From assembly GCA_025084515.1 (NCBI GenBank), contig JAJAGP010000084.1, positions 568,278 to 632,277 of the forward strand: 64,000 bases of DNA, read 5' to 3'. The translations under genes were made by a program, and so were the position numbers. This DNA comes from Ancistrus triradiatus (lineage: Eukaryota > Chordata > Actinopteri > Siluriformes > Loricariidae). Within the stretch, counting starts at the first letter, position 1, and each line of letters starts with the position of its first letter. The notes beneath the pieces were generated by a model, which saw only the letters and a program-made list of their open reading frames with translations, was not told the DNA's origin and ran no database searches. Shown one piece after another: positions 46,032 to 60,000 of the stretch.

Positions 46032-49000
46032 CCATGGGCGTATATGTGTGTACAGGGAGGAAAAAGCACGTCATTAGAAGCCATAATTATCTGACAATGG
46101 GGAGATAGTGACATGGAGAGAGAGGGAGTGACAGAGAGAGACAGCACCCAGCGGAGACAAAGGAAGGCATGAGCTTCGACACGGAGTATATACTGAGAGA
46201 GACAGCACAGAGTGGTACGAGAGAGTGAGCGAGGGAGCGAGTGAGAGAGGGGTCAAACAGAGTGCTGATTAGAGGAAAAGAACCAAGGAGAACACACACT
46301 CACCCCGGGATAAGCAGAGCTTGTGGGGGAGAAATACCACGCTATCACATTTCTGTGAGAGCCACTGAAAGAGTAAGCCTATTAGAGGTCGACTACAAGC
46401 AGTTTTAAAGGTGCCTTTTTCCATCCCCAGCCTTGTTAATCATTCGAAACTCATGCAAAGCAGAAAGAACAAGACGCACAAAGACAGGGCGAGAGAGAAA
46501 AAGTTTCGGTGAAACACTCAGAAGTGAGAGATTGCGAAAGAAGGGCACAAAAACAAAGATAGAAGCAGGAAGGCACAAGCAAGGAAGGACAAAACCCACA
46601 GTACAGCAGTGCACAGTACACGTTAATGATTACAAGAAGCTCAATGACATGACTAAATCAACATTTCCTATGGCAACACTTAAGAAATGTAGAGATGCAT
46701 CTTTACTGCATTATTGCATTGGCTTTCTAATGAGCAGCAACAAGAATAAAACACAGATAAGGGCACGTTCGTGAGGCCCTTAGAAAAGCACATGAATTAG
46801 ACAAACTGTGTATTCTACACACGGGAATCAATTCGTCTGATGAAACATGGGCTCCTAAGCTGTCTATTCATTTTAAATTTGACTATTCCTGTTCTGTTCA
46901 TGCCATGTCTTTATTAAAGGCTGTACATATGACTAAAGCTGGTGACACACCGATTAATCGGACACCCATGTGTGTCCACCAACAGCAGAATGTGTACAAA
47001 TGAGGACAACGAGTCTAAGTTAAGTAACAGGAAGTATAAGCTGCGGTCACTCTAGACATATGCAGTTATGGGCGGGGCCGGAAGAGTGGCGATGCGAACA
47101 GCCCATTTTATTAGGTACACCTGTTCAGTTGCTTGTCAACCCAAATATCTAATCAGCCATTCAGCTGTACTCAAACGAATCTCAATCCAATACAGCACCA
47201 CTGGGATGTGGTGGAGCCCGACAGATCTGCGGCAACTGTGTGATGCTATCATGTCATTATAGACATCTACATTTACAGCATTTAGCAGACACCCTTATCC
47301 AGAGCAACTTATAATTGGTACAGTCTTACAATCCAAGCAGTTGTGGGTTAAGGGCCCAACAGTGGCAGCTTGTCAGAGGTGGGATTTGAACCTTGGACCT
47401 TTTGGTCCATAGTCCAGTACCTTAACCGCTAGGCTACCAGTCCATAGACCACAATCTCTAAAGAATGTTTCCAGCACCTTCTTGTATCTATGCTATAAAG
47501 AATTATGGCAGTTCTGAGGGCAACCCTGTACTAGCAAGGTGTACCTAATGAAGTGGCAGGTGAGTGTATATCTAAACACACATCTAAAGGATGATCAGCT
47601 CACCTAACACAGGTGCCTAAAAAGAGTTTAAACAGAATGAAATTCAGATTACATAGCATGCATAGGCAGCGTTTCAATTTTGGCCTTACGTTTCATTCCA
47701 ATGTGTAGAATACACCATAATACAATATTAAAAGCCTGCATGTGCATTAGGTCATGCATAATGAACACATTATAGCACATACATTAAACACGCAGAACAT
47801 AATGCAAGTGAGCACGTGTATGTAGCTGGAGATTTAGCAACACGTAGTACGTGAGAGGACTGATGGCAAATGGCTGAGTGTGTTTACATGCACTTCATAA
47901 TTCGATCAGAATCAGATGTCTGGAGTTATCCAATTATTCAAGTGATGTAAACAGCATACTCGGATTTCCCAGATAGGATGAAGAGCTGGACATTGGAGTA
48001 TGAAATCCAATAAAGAGAGGCTTCCTCAGCCTGCGCATGCACGCAAATGTAACTTGACACGGTTGCCAGGTACGCTTCTACTAACAGCAAGTGTCAAATT
48101 AAGGCAAAAATTACCAGATTTGTGCCATTTCAGCCTGGTAATGTGAATGTAGCATTATGTCCTCACACGTCTCCTACCCAGCCCCACACCGCCAGTGGTG
48201 CATTTATTCCTCCCACTTGTCCAGCATTTCCCTACACACATCCTCTGCTATTTAAAACTCTTGTCTTAAGTGGTAAAAGCCATGGTCAAACATGCTTTCA
48301 GAGTGTGTTTGTGCACCAGCTGTTCCTTAAGCTCCGTTTGTTCACCAGCTGAGGTCATCTCCGCTCTCTGGTTCAGACTGAAATTAATCCGTTTTGGTTA
48401 TAAATGTAGAATGTGTGTACCTGTCCTTGCCATTCTGGACCCCCAAAAGTGCTCTCTCAGTAAGTGGGGAGTTTCTGCTGCGGCTCGTACCGGTGGAGAG
48501 GATGCTGTTCTGTAAGGCAATGAACCAAGAACAGAGACGGCACTCAGCTACTTAATATAAGCTTTCTGTCATGCACTTACAAATACTTAGTAAAAATCAT
48601 CGTTATTTTCTTTTTCTCTCTGTTTTCACACACACAAACAAACACACACGTCTCATTAACTTGATGGGAACTTTCCATTGACATAATAAGCGCTTTTGCA
48701 CCGGATGAACTTGTTCATAGTTCCTAGAACTGTGCCCCCCTACTCGTGCGTTCGCACTGCAGGAAATTGGGACAATTGTAGTTCTTAGAATGCCATTTAT
48801 AGGAATTTTTTTAGCTTTTAGCTGGTACTTCAAGACAATCTTTTCTCACCACATAGGAACCCTGAGTGATGCAAGTTTGTGGTGACTGGTTAAGTAGTAG
48901 TGACGCAACTGTAAAGTGACTGGGCCAGAGGCAAGCGCCTGTGTTAAGCTCAACCACCACTTTTAAATGTACACTGGTAGCCACATAAACAACAGATCTT

Positions 49001-51035
49001 CAGGCTACAAATCAAAAACAACACAGACAAACTGAAAAGTCCAGGTTTTACTGAGCCTATATGCGACGGAGGAGATACAACGAGATTTTGAGTAGTATAA
49101 GCAAAATTTGCGCAGCTTACATTCCTAACAGTGGTGCGAACGCATACCCAAAAAAAAGCGAGCTCTGCAGGGGTGAGTTCCTCCCTAATTAGTCCCGAGA
49201 ACTGTTTGGTGCAGCTTATGATTACTGTAGCTAATGATTCACCTACAGTGGGACAAAAAAGTATTTGGTCAGCCACTGATTGTTCTGAAGTTCTCCTACT
49301 TAGAAAGATGAGAGAGGTCTGTAATTTTCATCATAGGTACACTTCAACTATGAGAGACAAAATGAGGAAAAAAATCCAAGAAGTCACAATGTAGGATTTT
49401 TAAATAATTTAATTGTAAATTATGGTGGAAAATAAGTATTTGGTCAATAACAAAAGTTCAACTCAATTCTTTGTAACATAACCTTTGTTGGCAATGACAG
49501 AGGTCAAACATTTCCTGTAAGTCTTCACCAGGTTGGCACACACTGTAGCTGGTATTTTGGCCCATTCCTCCATGCAGTGATGTTTTGGGGCTGTCGCTGG
49601 GCAACATGGACTTTCAACTCCCTCCACAATTTTTTTATGGGGTTGAGGTCTGGAGACTGGCTAGGCCACTCCAGGACCTTGAAATGCTTTTTACGGAGCC
49701 GCTCCTTTGTGGCCGAGCGGTGTATTTGGGATCATTGTCATGCTGGAAGACCCAGCCACGTTCCCTCTTCAATGCTCTCACTGATGGAAGGAGGTTTTGG
49801 CTGAAAATCTCACGATACATGGCCCCGTACATTCTTCCCTTAACACAAATCAGTCGTCCTGTCCCATTTGCAGAAAAACAATCCCAAAGCGTGATGTTTC
49901 CATCCCCATGCTTCACAGTAGGTATGGTGTTCTTGGGATGCAACTCAGAATTCTTCTTGCGAGTTGAGTTTTCACCAAAAAGTTCTATTTTGGTTTCATC
50001 TGACCACATGATATTCTCCCAATCCTCTTCTGGATCATCCATATGCTCTCTGGCAAACTTCAGACAGGCCTGGACATTTACTGGCTTAAGCAGGAGGACA
50101 CGCCTGGCACTGCAGGATCTGAGGCCCTCTTGGCGTAGTGTGTTACTGATGGTAGCCTTTGTTACTTTGGTCCCAGCTTTCTGCAGGTCATTCATCAGGT
50201 CCCTCTGTGTAGTTCTGGGATTTTTGCTCACCGTTCTCATGATCATTTTGACCCCACAGGATGAGATCTTGCGTGGGGCCCCCCCAGATCAAGGGAGATT
50301 ATCAGTGGTCTCTGTATGTCTTCCATTTTCTTACAGTTGCTCCCACAGTTGATTTATTCACACCAACCTGCTTGCCTATTGTAGATTCACTCTTCCCAGC
50401 CTGGTGCAGGTCTACAATTTTCTTCCTGGTGTCCTTCAACAGCTCTTTGGTCTTGGCCATGGTTGAGTTTGGAGTCTGACTGTTTGAGGCTGTGGACAGG
50501 TGTCTTTTATACAGATAACGACAGGTGTCTTTTATACAGATAACGAGGTCAAACAGGTGCTATTAACACAGGTAACGAGTGGAAAACAGAAGAGCTTCCT
50601 AAAGAAGAAGTTACAGGTCTGTGAGAGCCAGAAATCTTGCTCGTTTGTGGGTGACCAAATACTTACTTTCCACCATGATTGACAAATCAATTCTGTAAAA
50701 ATCCTACAATGTGATTTCCTGGATTTTTTTTCTCATTTTGTCTCTCTTAGTTGAAGTGTATCTATGATGAAAATGACAGACCTCTCTCATCTTTCTAAGT
50801 AGAAGAACTTGCACAATCAGTGGCTGACTAAATACTTTTTTGCCCCACTGTATAACCTAAACTTAATGGAAATCTAATGGAAATCTAATGGAAATCTTTT
50901 GACTTTTCAAAAGAAAGCTGCGGTTCCTGTATTAAAAAAAAAGCAGTTTTCCATGTATGTCTCCATAAGGAGATTTGTACATCCTTGTGAGGACATTTGG
51001 TCCCCACACTTTTACCCATGTGACTGGCTGGCACG

Positions 51036-51070
<35 letters not shown>

Positions 51071-54000
51071 ACAGTGGAGGGTGTGGAGCTCTTTTTGCTG
51101 TCTCCTGGGACGACGGGGCTGGGCGGCACTTTGGTGGAGCTGCTGGACCCTTTCCTCCCAGAATCCTCAGCGGAGTGCTTGTTATCCCCCTGAGGCCGCT
51201 TAGAGTACGAGACTAGAGAGAATGACAAAAAGAGATAAACACTCAACTAAAAATAGCTGTTAGATGAGAAATATCTGTGTGACCCCCTATCTCACCATCT
51301 CCACCACTCACCCTGATCTGTGGGCCTGCGTGACTTCTGAGTGGACGACACACTGCGCTGTACCTTGTGAGGTGGAGAAGGTGCGTTACTGTTTGCGAGG
51401 TCACTCCCCGGCCGCGATTTGATCATATTGAGGCCCTCGTCAAGCTGCAACATCAGAGACATATAGAGGTCCATGAAAAACAGCTAAAGACAAAGGGCTT
51501 GCGAGTCCTACGACAAACAGGGGTGTGCTTGTGTACCTCAGAGTTCCTATAGTCAAGCAATAGGTAAGTCGCCATGATATCGTCGTATTTTTGGTTGACG
51601 AGCGAGTCCTGAATTTTGTCCTGCGAGTAACCCATTTTCACCATCATTTCTACGTGAAGGAAAAAAGAAGACAGGTTACTGACAAGGTCGCCTGATTATA
51701 CCTTTTTTTCTGCCTGGTCTATCTTAGCATTTCACCGTCTCTCACATTCATACTCAGATTCACACTACCTGTTCTCTTTGGGTCTTTGTAGTCAGGCTGT
51801 GGCTCAATGTAAGGCTTTAATTCCTCCTCCTCATGACCCACATTCATCCAGCGATCCTTCATGATCTGCTGCTGAGAGCAACGCAGAAACGACGAGAGAA
51901 AAAAGGGAGCACGGTTAACAAGAGGCATAACACATACATGTTTTAGTGCCATGTTGTTAGGTAAAGCTAAAAGGTATTCGGATTTAATCATGCCATCCAA
52001 CTACAGGTATGGCCCAGATGCCTACAGAATAAATAGGCAATATCCTTATAATATATAATGACAAGAATCTAATTATTTTAGTTTTTTTCTTAAAATATTT
52101 TGTGACCCGAGTCCTAAATAAAGCCTTTCCTCTACATACAACCATAATTTTAAATCTTAAAAATAGGTAAACCTAAAACAAATAAATAAATACCTAAATA
52201 AATCAAAACCTTAATGTGAATCAAAGGTTAATAAATCAAATACTTGATGTCTCACTATTTGAGTCTACATATAGCCATCACATGACAGCTATAATTTCCT
52301 TCACACATAAAAAAAATTTACCTTTTATATATAGGGCACATTAGGGGTGTGCAATATGACGATATTTTATCGCATCGTGATACATTTTATTATCGTGATA
52401 GACGATATGCTTTTCTGAGCATATAGCAGATATTGTCAGTGCTTAAAGAACACTGGCTAACTGCATGTTTCATTATAAGGAGTGTAATTAGTCCTGTTTA
52501 ATTGGATGAAGTGCAGCACATATTGAATAAAAATTACTTTGCGAAGTATGGGATAATATTTTAATAGTAGTTTTTAATAATCTGCTGCTACTGATGCATT
52601 ATCTACAACCACAACAATGAATATCGTGTATCGTGACAATGTCTTTAATTATCATGATATAATATTCTTACCATATCGCCCACCCCTAGGGCAAAACAAG
52701 CACTGGTGTTAAAAGTTAACCACCAACAATGGGCATCTTTAGTCAACGGTGGTTCGGTGGTTAAAATACTGGACTACTGACCAAAACACCAAGGTTCTAA
52801 GCATTGCCAGTTTGACCCTTAATCAAGGCCCTCAGTTCTCAAATGCTTGGATTGGACTGTATCTTGTAAGACACCGCTAAATGTTATAAATGTATATGTA
52901 ATCTGGTTTATTTACTGGCTACATATTTACTGAATTTGTATTTTAGTTTGCTAAAGTGAATACAAATTTGATTAACCTTCCTAAACAGTAAAACATTGTG
53001 GAACCAAAGAACATATTAAAACCCCGTGTTTAAAGAACGCACCTCCAGGCTGCCTCTTTTGGTAGGATTGAGGATGAGGAATTTCTTCAGTAGGTTCTCG
53101 CAGTCTGTGGACATATAAAAGGGAATCCTGTACTTCCCTCTCAATACACGCTCTCTAAGCTCCTGTGCAAGACAGTGAAGGAGAAATATATTAGTCAGGG
53201 AGTGAGCTATGCAAGATGTATTCAACACCTTATCAACAAACAGCTGTGTAATAAACATGATGGCAGATATAAAGAATTGGTACATTGTTTGGAAAATTCA
53301 ATGCAAGGCCACATGGTTATATAATTTCAATAATCACATAATTCAAAAAAAGCTTAAGGATGTTTACAAGCAAATACTGCTCCACTTGATTTTTAAGGAC
53401 TTTACAGTGAGTTCCTGTATGAGATTCGGCTCATAGGTGTCATTTCTGCTTCTATCAACACATGCATGTAGTGTGTGTAGGTCAGTGATGTGAACGTCAT
53501 GAATTCGTTGCCTGTATAGTAGCGTTATGTTGCATTTAGTACCCATTACTCCCTTCCTTACTTTCAGATTCTGGCCATCGAAGGGCAGTGAGCCGCTGAC
53601 CAGCGTGTACAAGATGACCCCTAGACTCCAGACATCCACCTCAGGACCGTCGTACTTCTTGCCCTGGAAGAGCTCGGGAGCGGCGTAAGGAGGGCTGCCA
53701 CAGAACGTGTCCAGCTTGTTCCCCACTGTGAACTCATTGCTGAAACCGAAGTCTGCTATCTTAATGTTCATGTCGGCATCTAGCAAAAGGTTCTCGGCCT
53801 GCGGAACAGAGGGAGGAGGTGAGGGTAAGCTAGCTGAAGGACAGTATACAACAGCACTCATGTCCACGAAAAGAGGAAAGAAAAAGCACTGACTGCATGG
53901 AGTACACTTGTGCAGTACCAGAAATCTCCAAGCTTCATTCTCTTAGTTCTCTTAGTACATGCATTAAGTCATTCATTCATTTATCTTCAGCAACCCCTTA

Positions 54001-57000
54001 TGGTGATGATCAAAGTGGGTATAGATAATAACCAAGAAATACTGGGTGCAGCCTGGACAGGACACCAGTCCAAGTCAAGTCAGATCTATTTATATAGTGC
54101 TTTTTTTACAATGGAGCATTGTCTCAAAGCAACTTTACAATTTTAGATCATCTCCTAATATCTACGTCCAATCCCAAATTGAGCAAGCCTAGGGCGACAG
54201 TGGCAAGGAAAAACTCCCACATCACAATTCACAATTCACACTTCACAATTCACACTCAGGAACAATTTAAAGTAGCCAATTCCTCTACTGGCAAGTGTAT
54301 TTGTGTGTTTTATGGGGGAGGTGGGACATAACCGGAGTACCCTGTAGAAAAACCCACACAGACAGTAACTGTAGGTGCAGAACAAACCAGGGTTACTAGA
54401 GCTCTGCAATACAAACTCTACCTCCACCTACAAAGATGATAAAGTTTTATTTTGGCAAACAAATTGACACAGAATTGTGTTTAAATGTCCCAGCAAGACA
54501 AACAGAAATATCTTTATTTACACAAATGTTAGATTTAGTCATTCTACTATAAAAGAGGAAGACAATGAATTCCTTAATATTTGAATCCGAGTGAAGATCA
54601 CAGTATATATTATTTGTAATGGGTGTAATTGTATTTGTTTCATTTATTTGTTTTTTAAGGTGGCATAAAACCAATGCTTCTTGGTTTGTTTGTTTATTTG
54701 GTTTAGTTAACGTCACGATCAGCATCAATGGCCATTTGAACAACAGACACAAGGTTATGATGCACATGGTTACATCAAATCTAGTCATCTATACACTCCG
54801 ATTGGGCCAATTTAGAGTTGTCAATTAACCTAATGCATGTCTTTGGACTGTGTGAGGTGACCAGATCACCCAGAGTAAACCCACACGGACACGGGGAGGA
54901 CATGCAGACTCCACACAGAAAGAATCCAGATCGCTCCACCTGGGGACCAAACCCAGGACCTTCTTGCTGTGAGACGACTTTGCTACCCACCATGCTGCCC
55001 CAATGCTTCTTGGATCAGATCTTTATTCATTCACTCATTCATTTTCACACCCCGCTATCACAGGGAGCAAGGTGGGAACAAACTCTAGACAGGGTGAGAA
55101 TCCATCATAGGATACACACAAACACACAGGCCACTGGGACACTTTAGAGACAGCAATTCTTAATGCATGTCTTTGCAACGTGAAACCAGAGTACCCAGAG
55201 GAAACGTATCCAAATACTGGGAGAACATACAAATTCCACATCAAACCGGGTATCTCTGGAGCGGTGATGTAACAGAGCTAACCACTGCATCACTGTACTA
55301 TAGTCCTTGTTTTTGATCTTTTGAGTTAAATATCCTAAATGTTCTGTACAACTCTTCGCCGGTGCCGTCTCATTCCCTCCCCCAGTCTTAACGAGCTCTT
55401 TTATCCAGGTACCAGTGTGTCTCTGTGTGTGGGGTGGTTTCAAAATGCTTGAGCACTCTCAGTGTTGCCATTCAAATGTTTAACTACCAACTTTAGCCAA
55501 GTGGGAAAGCCATGTTGCCTAGCAACAGATACCGGGTGCTAACTGGGCTTGGCTGGCAGAGTTAAACATTAGCCAGACGACACTGACCAACTTACACATT
55601 ACAAGCGCAAGCAAGTCCCTCCCGCACACTCACAGATGATATACACTACATGGCTGAACTTTTAAAGCACTCTCAGTGCAACAGCCAAAGCCTTTATTAA
55701 CACTGATGTGCCTGCTAATGCACTTTTACAGCCCTTTCAGTCTGGTGAAGAAAATGAGGAACACAAACAGTCTGCAGTCGCTCACACGTGAACATGCAGC
55801 CTGCCTATTTAAACAGCAGAACACGAGAGGGAGTGTGTTACTGCAAATAATGGCCGTGATTTGGTCAAGGCATGAGCCAAAGGTGAGTGCCATAGATCAT
55901 CACACCTGTGATGTTATTCGTGATAACATGATCTCGAGTGTTCTATGGCTTTTATACAACATTTTTTACAACAAAATAAATCAAAGAAGTCCTGAATTTA
56001 ATACTGAATATGCTTTTATAGTGAAAATACCTACTGCAGAAAAGTAGGTCCACAACTAATGAGCTGTTGCTATGCAACGGTAACAACTTCCTACCCTGCC
56101 TTACCACAGTATGCTACAAAAGGTATATGGTTTACGTAACACTACCAAGTAATGTTTGTTTGACATTTCAGATACACGAAGATGAAATGAAAGAAAAGGA
56201 CAAAAACTAAAAATAATGTTCATTAAGAATTCATTCATTCAATAATTCATCATCTTAGCCACGTAATCCTAGTCAGAGTCGCAGGAAAGCCGGAGCGTAG
56301 TTGGTAGCACAGGGCACACGGAAGGAACAACCCTAGACATCCACCATAAGGGCACCAATTAACCTAACACGCCTGTCTTGGAATATGGGAGGAAACCTGG
56401 AGAAAACCCACACGAATTCGGGGAGGACATACAAACTCCACAGAGGTGGAGTCAGAGATCTGGCTCAAACCGGGGACGCTAGAGCTGTGAGGCAACCACG
56501 CTACCCACTGCGCCAGCGTTCCACCTCTAATTAAGAATTAAACAATAAAAATGTAGTAGGATTATTGCATTATTTGTATATGTTATATGTTTATAATGCT
56601 TGTCCTGTGTGCAACACATCTTACACAGTCGTTCATTCAATAGACAAACATCGGGTGTAGAGTGGGTCATACTGAAGATATCAGTGATCTTCAACATGGC
56701 ACTGTCATAGGATGCCACATTCTAATAGACAGTGTAGTAAATGTATGCCTGTGGACTGTGGTAGCCTAGCAGTTAAGGTACTGGACCATGGATCAGAAGG
56801 TCCAGGGTTCAGATTCTACAGTCCAAGCTGCCACTGTTGGGTCCTTGAGCAAGGCCCTTAACCTAAAATCGCTTGGATTGTAAGAATGTAATAATTGTAA
56901 AATCGCTCTGGGTAAGGGTGCCTGCTAAATGACATAAATGTATGCCCTGCTAGCTTTGAAATGCTGTGAAATGTGGATGCCTAGAGACCACAACAGCTCA

Positions 57001-60000
57001 ACTCTGAAGCAGTAGGCAATGCAAACAAACACAGCAGGTTCACAGAGTTTTAGGACTGTTAAAACTGTTAAAAGGAATATTAAAACTGGCAACACTCACT
57101 ACTAAATTCCAAACTGCCTCTGGAAGAAACTTCAGAATTTGTCTGGAGTTTCAAGGATTGATTTACCATTGCTGAGCACACACAGATAGAGTGCAATGCC
57201 AAGTTTTGGCTAAAGGCGTGTATAGTATACTGTATCTGGACTAGAAGGTCCTCTCCAAGTAATGAACCTTGGCACTTCGGAAGGATGAATTTGGGACTGA
57301 TGAATGCCAGGACAATGCCCCAGACACCCGAGTTGGATTTGGTTGGGTCAATGACCACCAAATCAGGTTTTGGGCACCACAGTTTCCTAACCTAAACCCC
57401 AGTGAAAACCTGCATGGTGAGCTAAAGATATAAATCTAAAAGAGAGGACTTTGGACCATGGTGGATCTGGAGAGATTCTGTAATAAGGCGTGTCTCAGAT
57501 TATTTGCTCTGCATGCCTAAATCTAATCAAGCATTACAGGATAAGGCTCAGTGTTATGATGTTGGCAAACGAAGGTTGCACAAAGTACTAAATGCAGGAG
57601 TTCAGAACTGTGCCAAGCGGAAATGCTAAAACCTTTAAAAATATAAATTAAATTCACTTAAAGTTTAAAGGTTTAGGCCAATAATTCTGAAGTTGACTGT
57701 AGATTATGTATGAGCGACTGAAAATCGTGGTAATCCACAATTCTTCTTCACTACGGTAATATACAAAGACTGTGTGTAATCTAAGGCCGAACTGAAAAAA
57801 ACATGCTACCATGGATATTAATTTGAGCTCAAAGGTCAGAATGACAGAGCTCTAATCCAATCAAAGAGCAGAGCAAAGGACAGGTGAGGTATTGTCATGG
57901 GAACAGGGCAGAGAATGGTAAAGGGGGCTGTAAAACAGAAGCTACTGAACTTGAACTGCAAAAAAAGAGGAACTGATGTCATTTCAAACTAATGTGATGT
58001 CATTGTAGCAGTGTGTTATTCCCGATTCATTTAATGACGTCTTCCCTGCTCTTGTAATGGAAGAAACATGACATAAAGAGAAAGTTATTCACTGCCGAAG
58101 TCGGACAGCGTCAGGGTAACAGTAGTGAGAACCTGGTTCGCCCACGTTGCTTTGTCAACAATGTGAAAGTGTTCAGTGGAGTTTATGCAAAGTGACACAT
58201 TATTCCTCAACCCCCATGCCTTCTCTTATTTACTTCCGAGTAAGGAAAGTGACTGTTGCACTTTATTTATCAAACATAGAGAGACATAACAGATGCTAAA
58301 ATGTAAAAGTCCTTTGTGATTTTGCCTCAGTGCTGGTAAAATGACATGACTGTGGGACTGTGGTAGCCTAGTGGTTAAGGTACTAGACTACTAGGTACTT
58401 GGCAGGGTTCAAATCCCACCTCTGCCAAGCTGCCACTGTTGGGTCCTTGAGCAAGACCCTTAACCCACAATTGCTTGGACTGTAAGACTGTACCAATTGT
58501 AAGTCACTCTGGATAAGGGCATCTGCTAAATGCTATAAATGTAAATGTAAATGTAAATCCCAATACAGTGACGTACAGTAAGTCTTTGGTCACCATTAGA
58601 TTGTTGTTATTAGCTATGACATAATGACCATATTGTCGATGACTGAACCCAACAATTTCACACTTGGTCACTCCATAATGCTCTTTTCCACTGATCTTCA
58701 TTCCAATATTTTTGAGCTTTAGCATATCTTAGCTTTTTAACCCAATCCCAATCCTGAAAAAGTGGTTCTTGGCTGCTACAATTCCAAAAAGATTATTCCT
58801 GCTCAAGCTTCTTCGTACTGTTAAAGGATGAACATGGCATTCTGATGAAGCTGCCAGATTCTGCGGTTGTTTCAAGTGTAAGGGGAGGTCACACTAAATA
58901 CTTGCCACTGTAGCCTACAGAAGCTGTTTTTCTATTTTATTTTCAATTGATATAACAATTTAATATCTAATCTAATGGTGGCTTAAGACTTTTACACAGC
59001 ACTGTATAAACACTGATGTCCTTTAGAGTGCTATGGCTAACATCAAGTGATGGTCTGGTCTCAAGATCTCATATTAACAGTTTTGTCTTGCCCTCTGGTG
59101 AATTTTTACTTGATGTCCAACACTGGGGACTCAGCATAACTTTCCAAAACAAGCTGGATACACCGAGAACTGCCAGCATCATACAATTGAACGACTATCA
59201 TCTTGCTGCAGAATTGTTTTTTCAAATTTTTGCCTGAACATGCAACTAACCCATCATTTTACATGACACGGACACATGCGCAGTCATAAAGCCAAGGTGT
59301 CTCCTAAATCAGCGATAATCTGTAGCTTATTTTAAACATAATGAGTTACTGTGCAGGACATCAAACAAAGAGCTGCACACCGCAGAGTGTTACTTATTTG
59401 TCATGTAGGTATATTAGCGGGTCTGGAAACAAGGACAGATTCCTACAGCTCCATGCTCTGGCAAGAAAAGCACAGCCTCTGCAGCAGTAGAAAGTGGCTT
59501 CATGGTCATACCCCATTGTGCACATTTAAGTCATGCAGCGAATCACAGTGCTTGTATTCCTGAAAAGCAAAATGGCCTTTCAGGCTATATGAAATTTGAA
59601 GAGTTTCAGCCATCACACATATACCACACTGTAGCCACTAAATGCTTTTAAATCAGTTCAAGTTTATTTTTCCTATAACGCTCTTGGTTGCCCATCAATT
59701 AATCTTGAAATGAGAGGGAAAAAAAACAACATTTCAATGAATAGTCTAAATCAGTTTTCAGACCATTTTCAGCTTTAACACCTCTTACGGGTTTTTTTTA
59801 TTTTTAAAGTTGCCTTTAAAGAGGCCTTAAAAGATAAAACCAGAATTCAGGTTCATGATGAATTTGCCCAAGGTTACAGTCAAACTAGACTTTCACGAGC
59901 AAAATCACATTCAATTCAACAGAAATTGAGCGATTTCCCACTGCACACTTCTGTGGGGAAAACATTTGCAAGCAAAACTTGGCACCGAGCTCAGATTTCA

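Noticed and set aside
49585..50352. 255-codon + strand ORF
   Set aside because: Antisense to the Tc1 transposase pseudogene of copy D.
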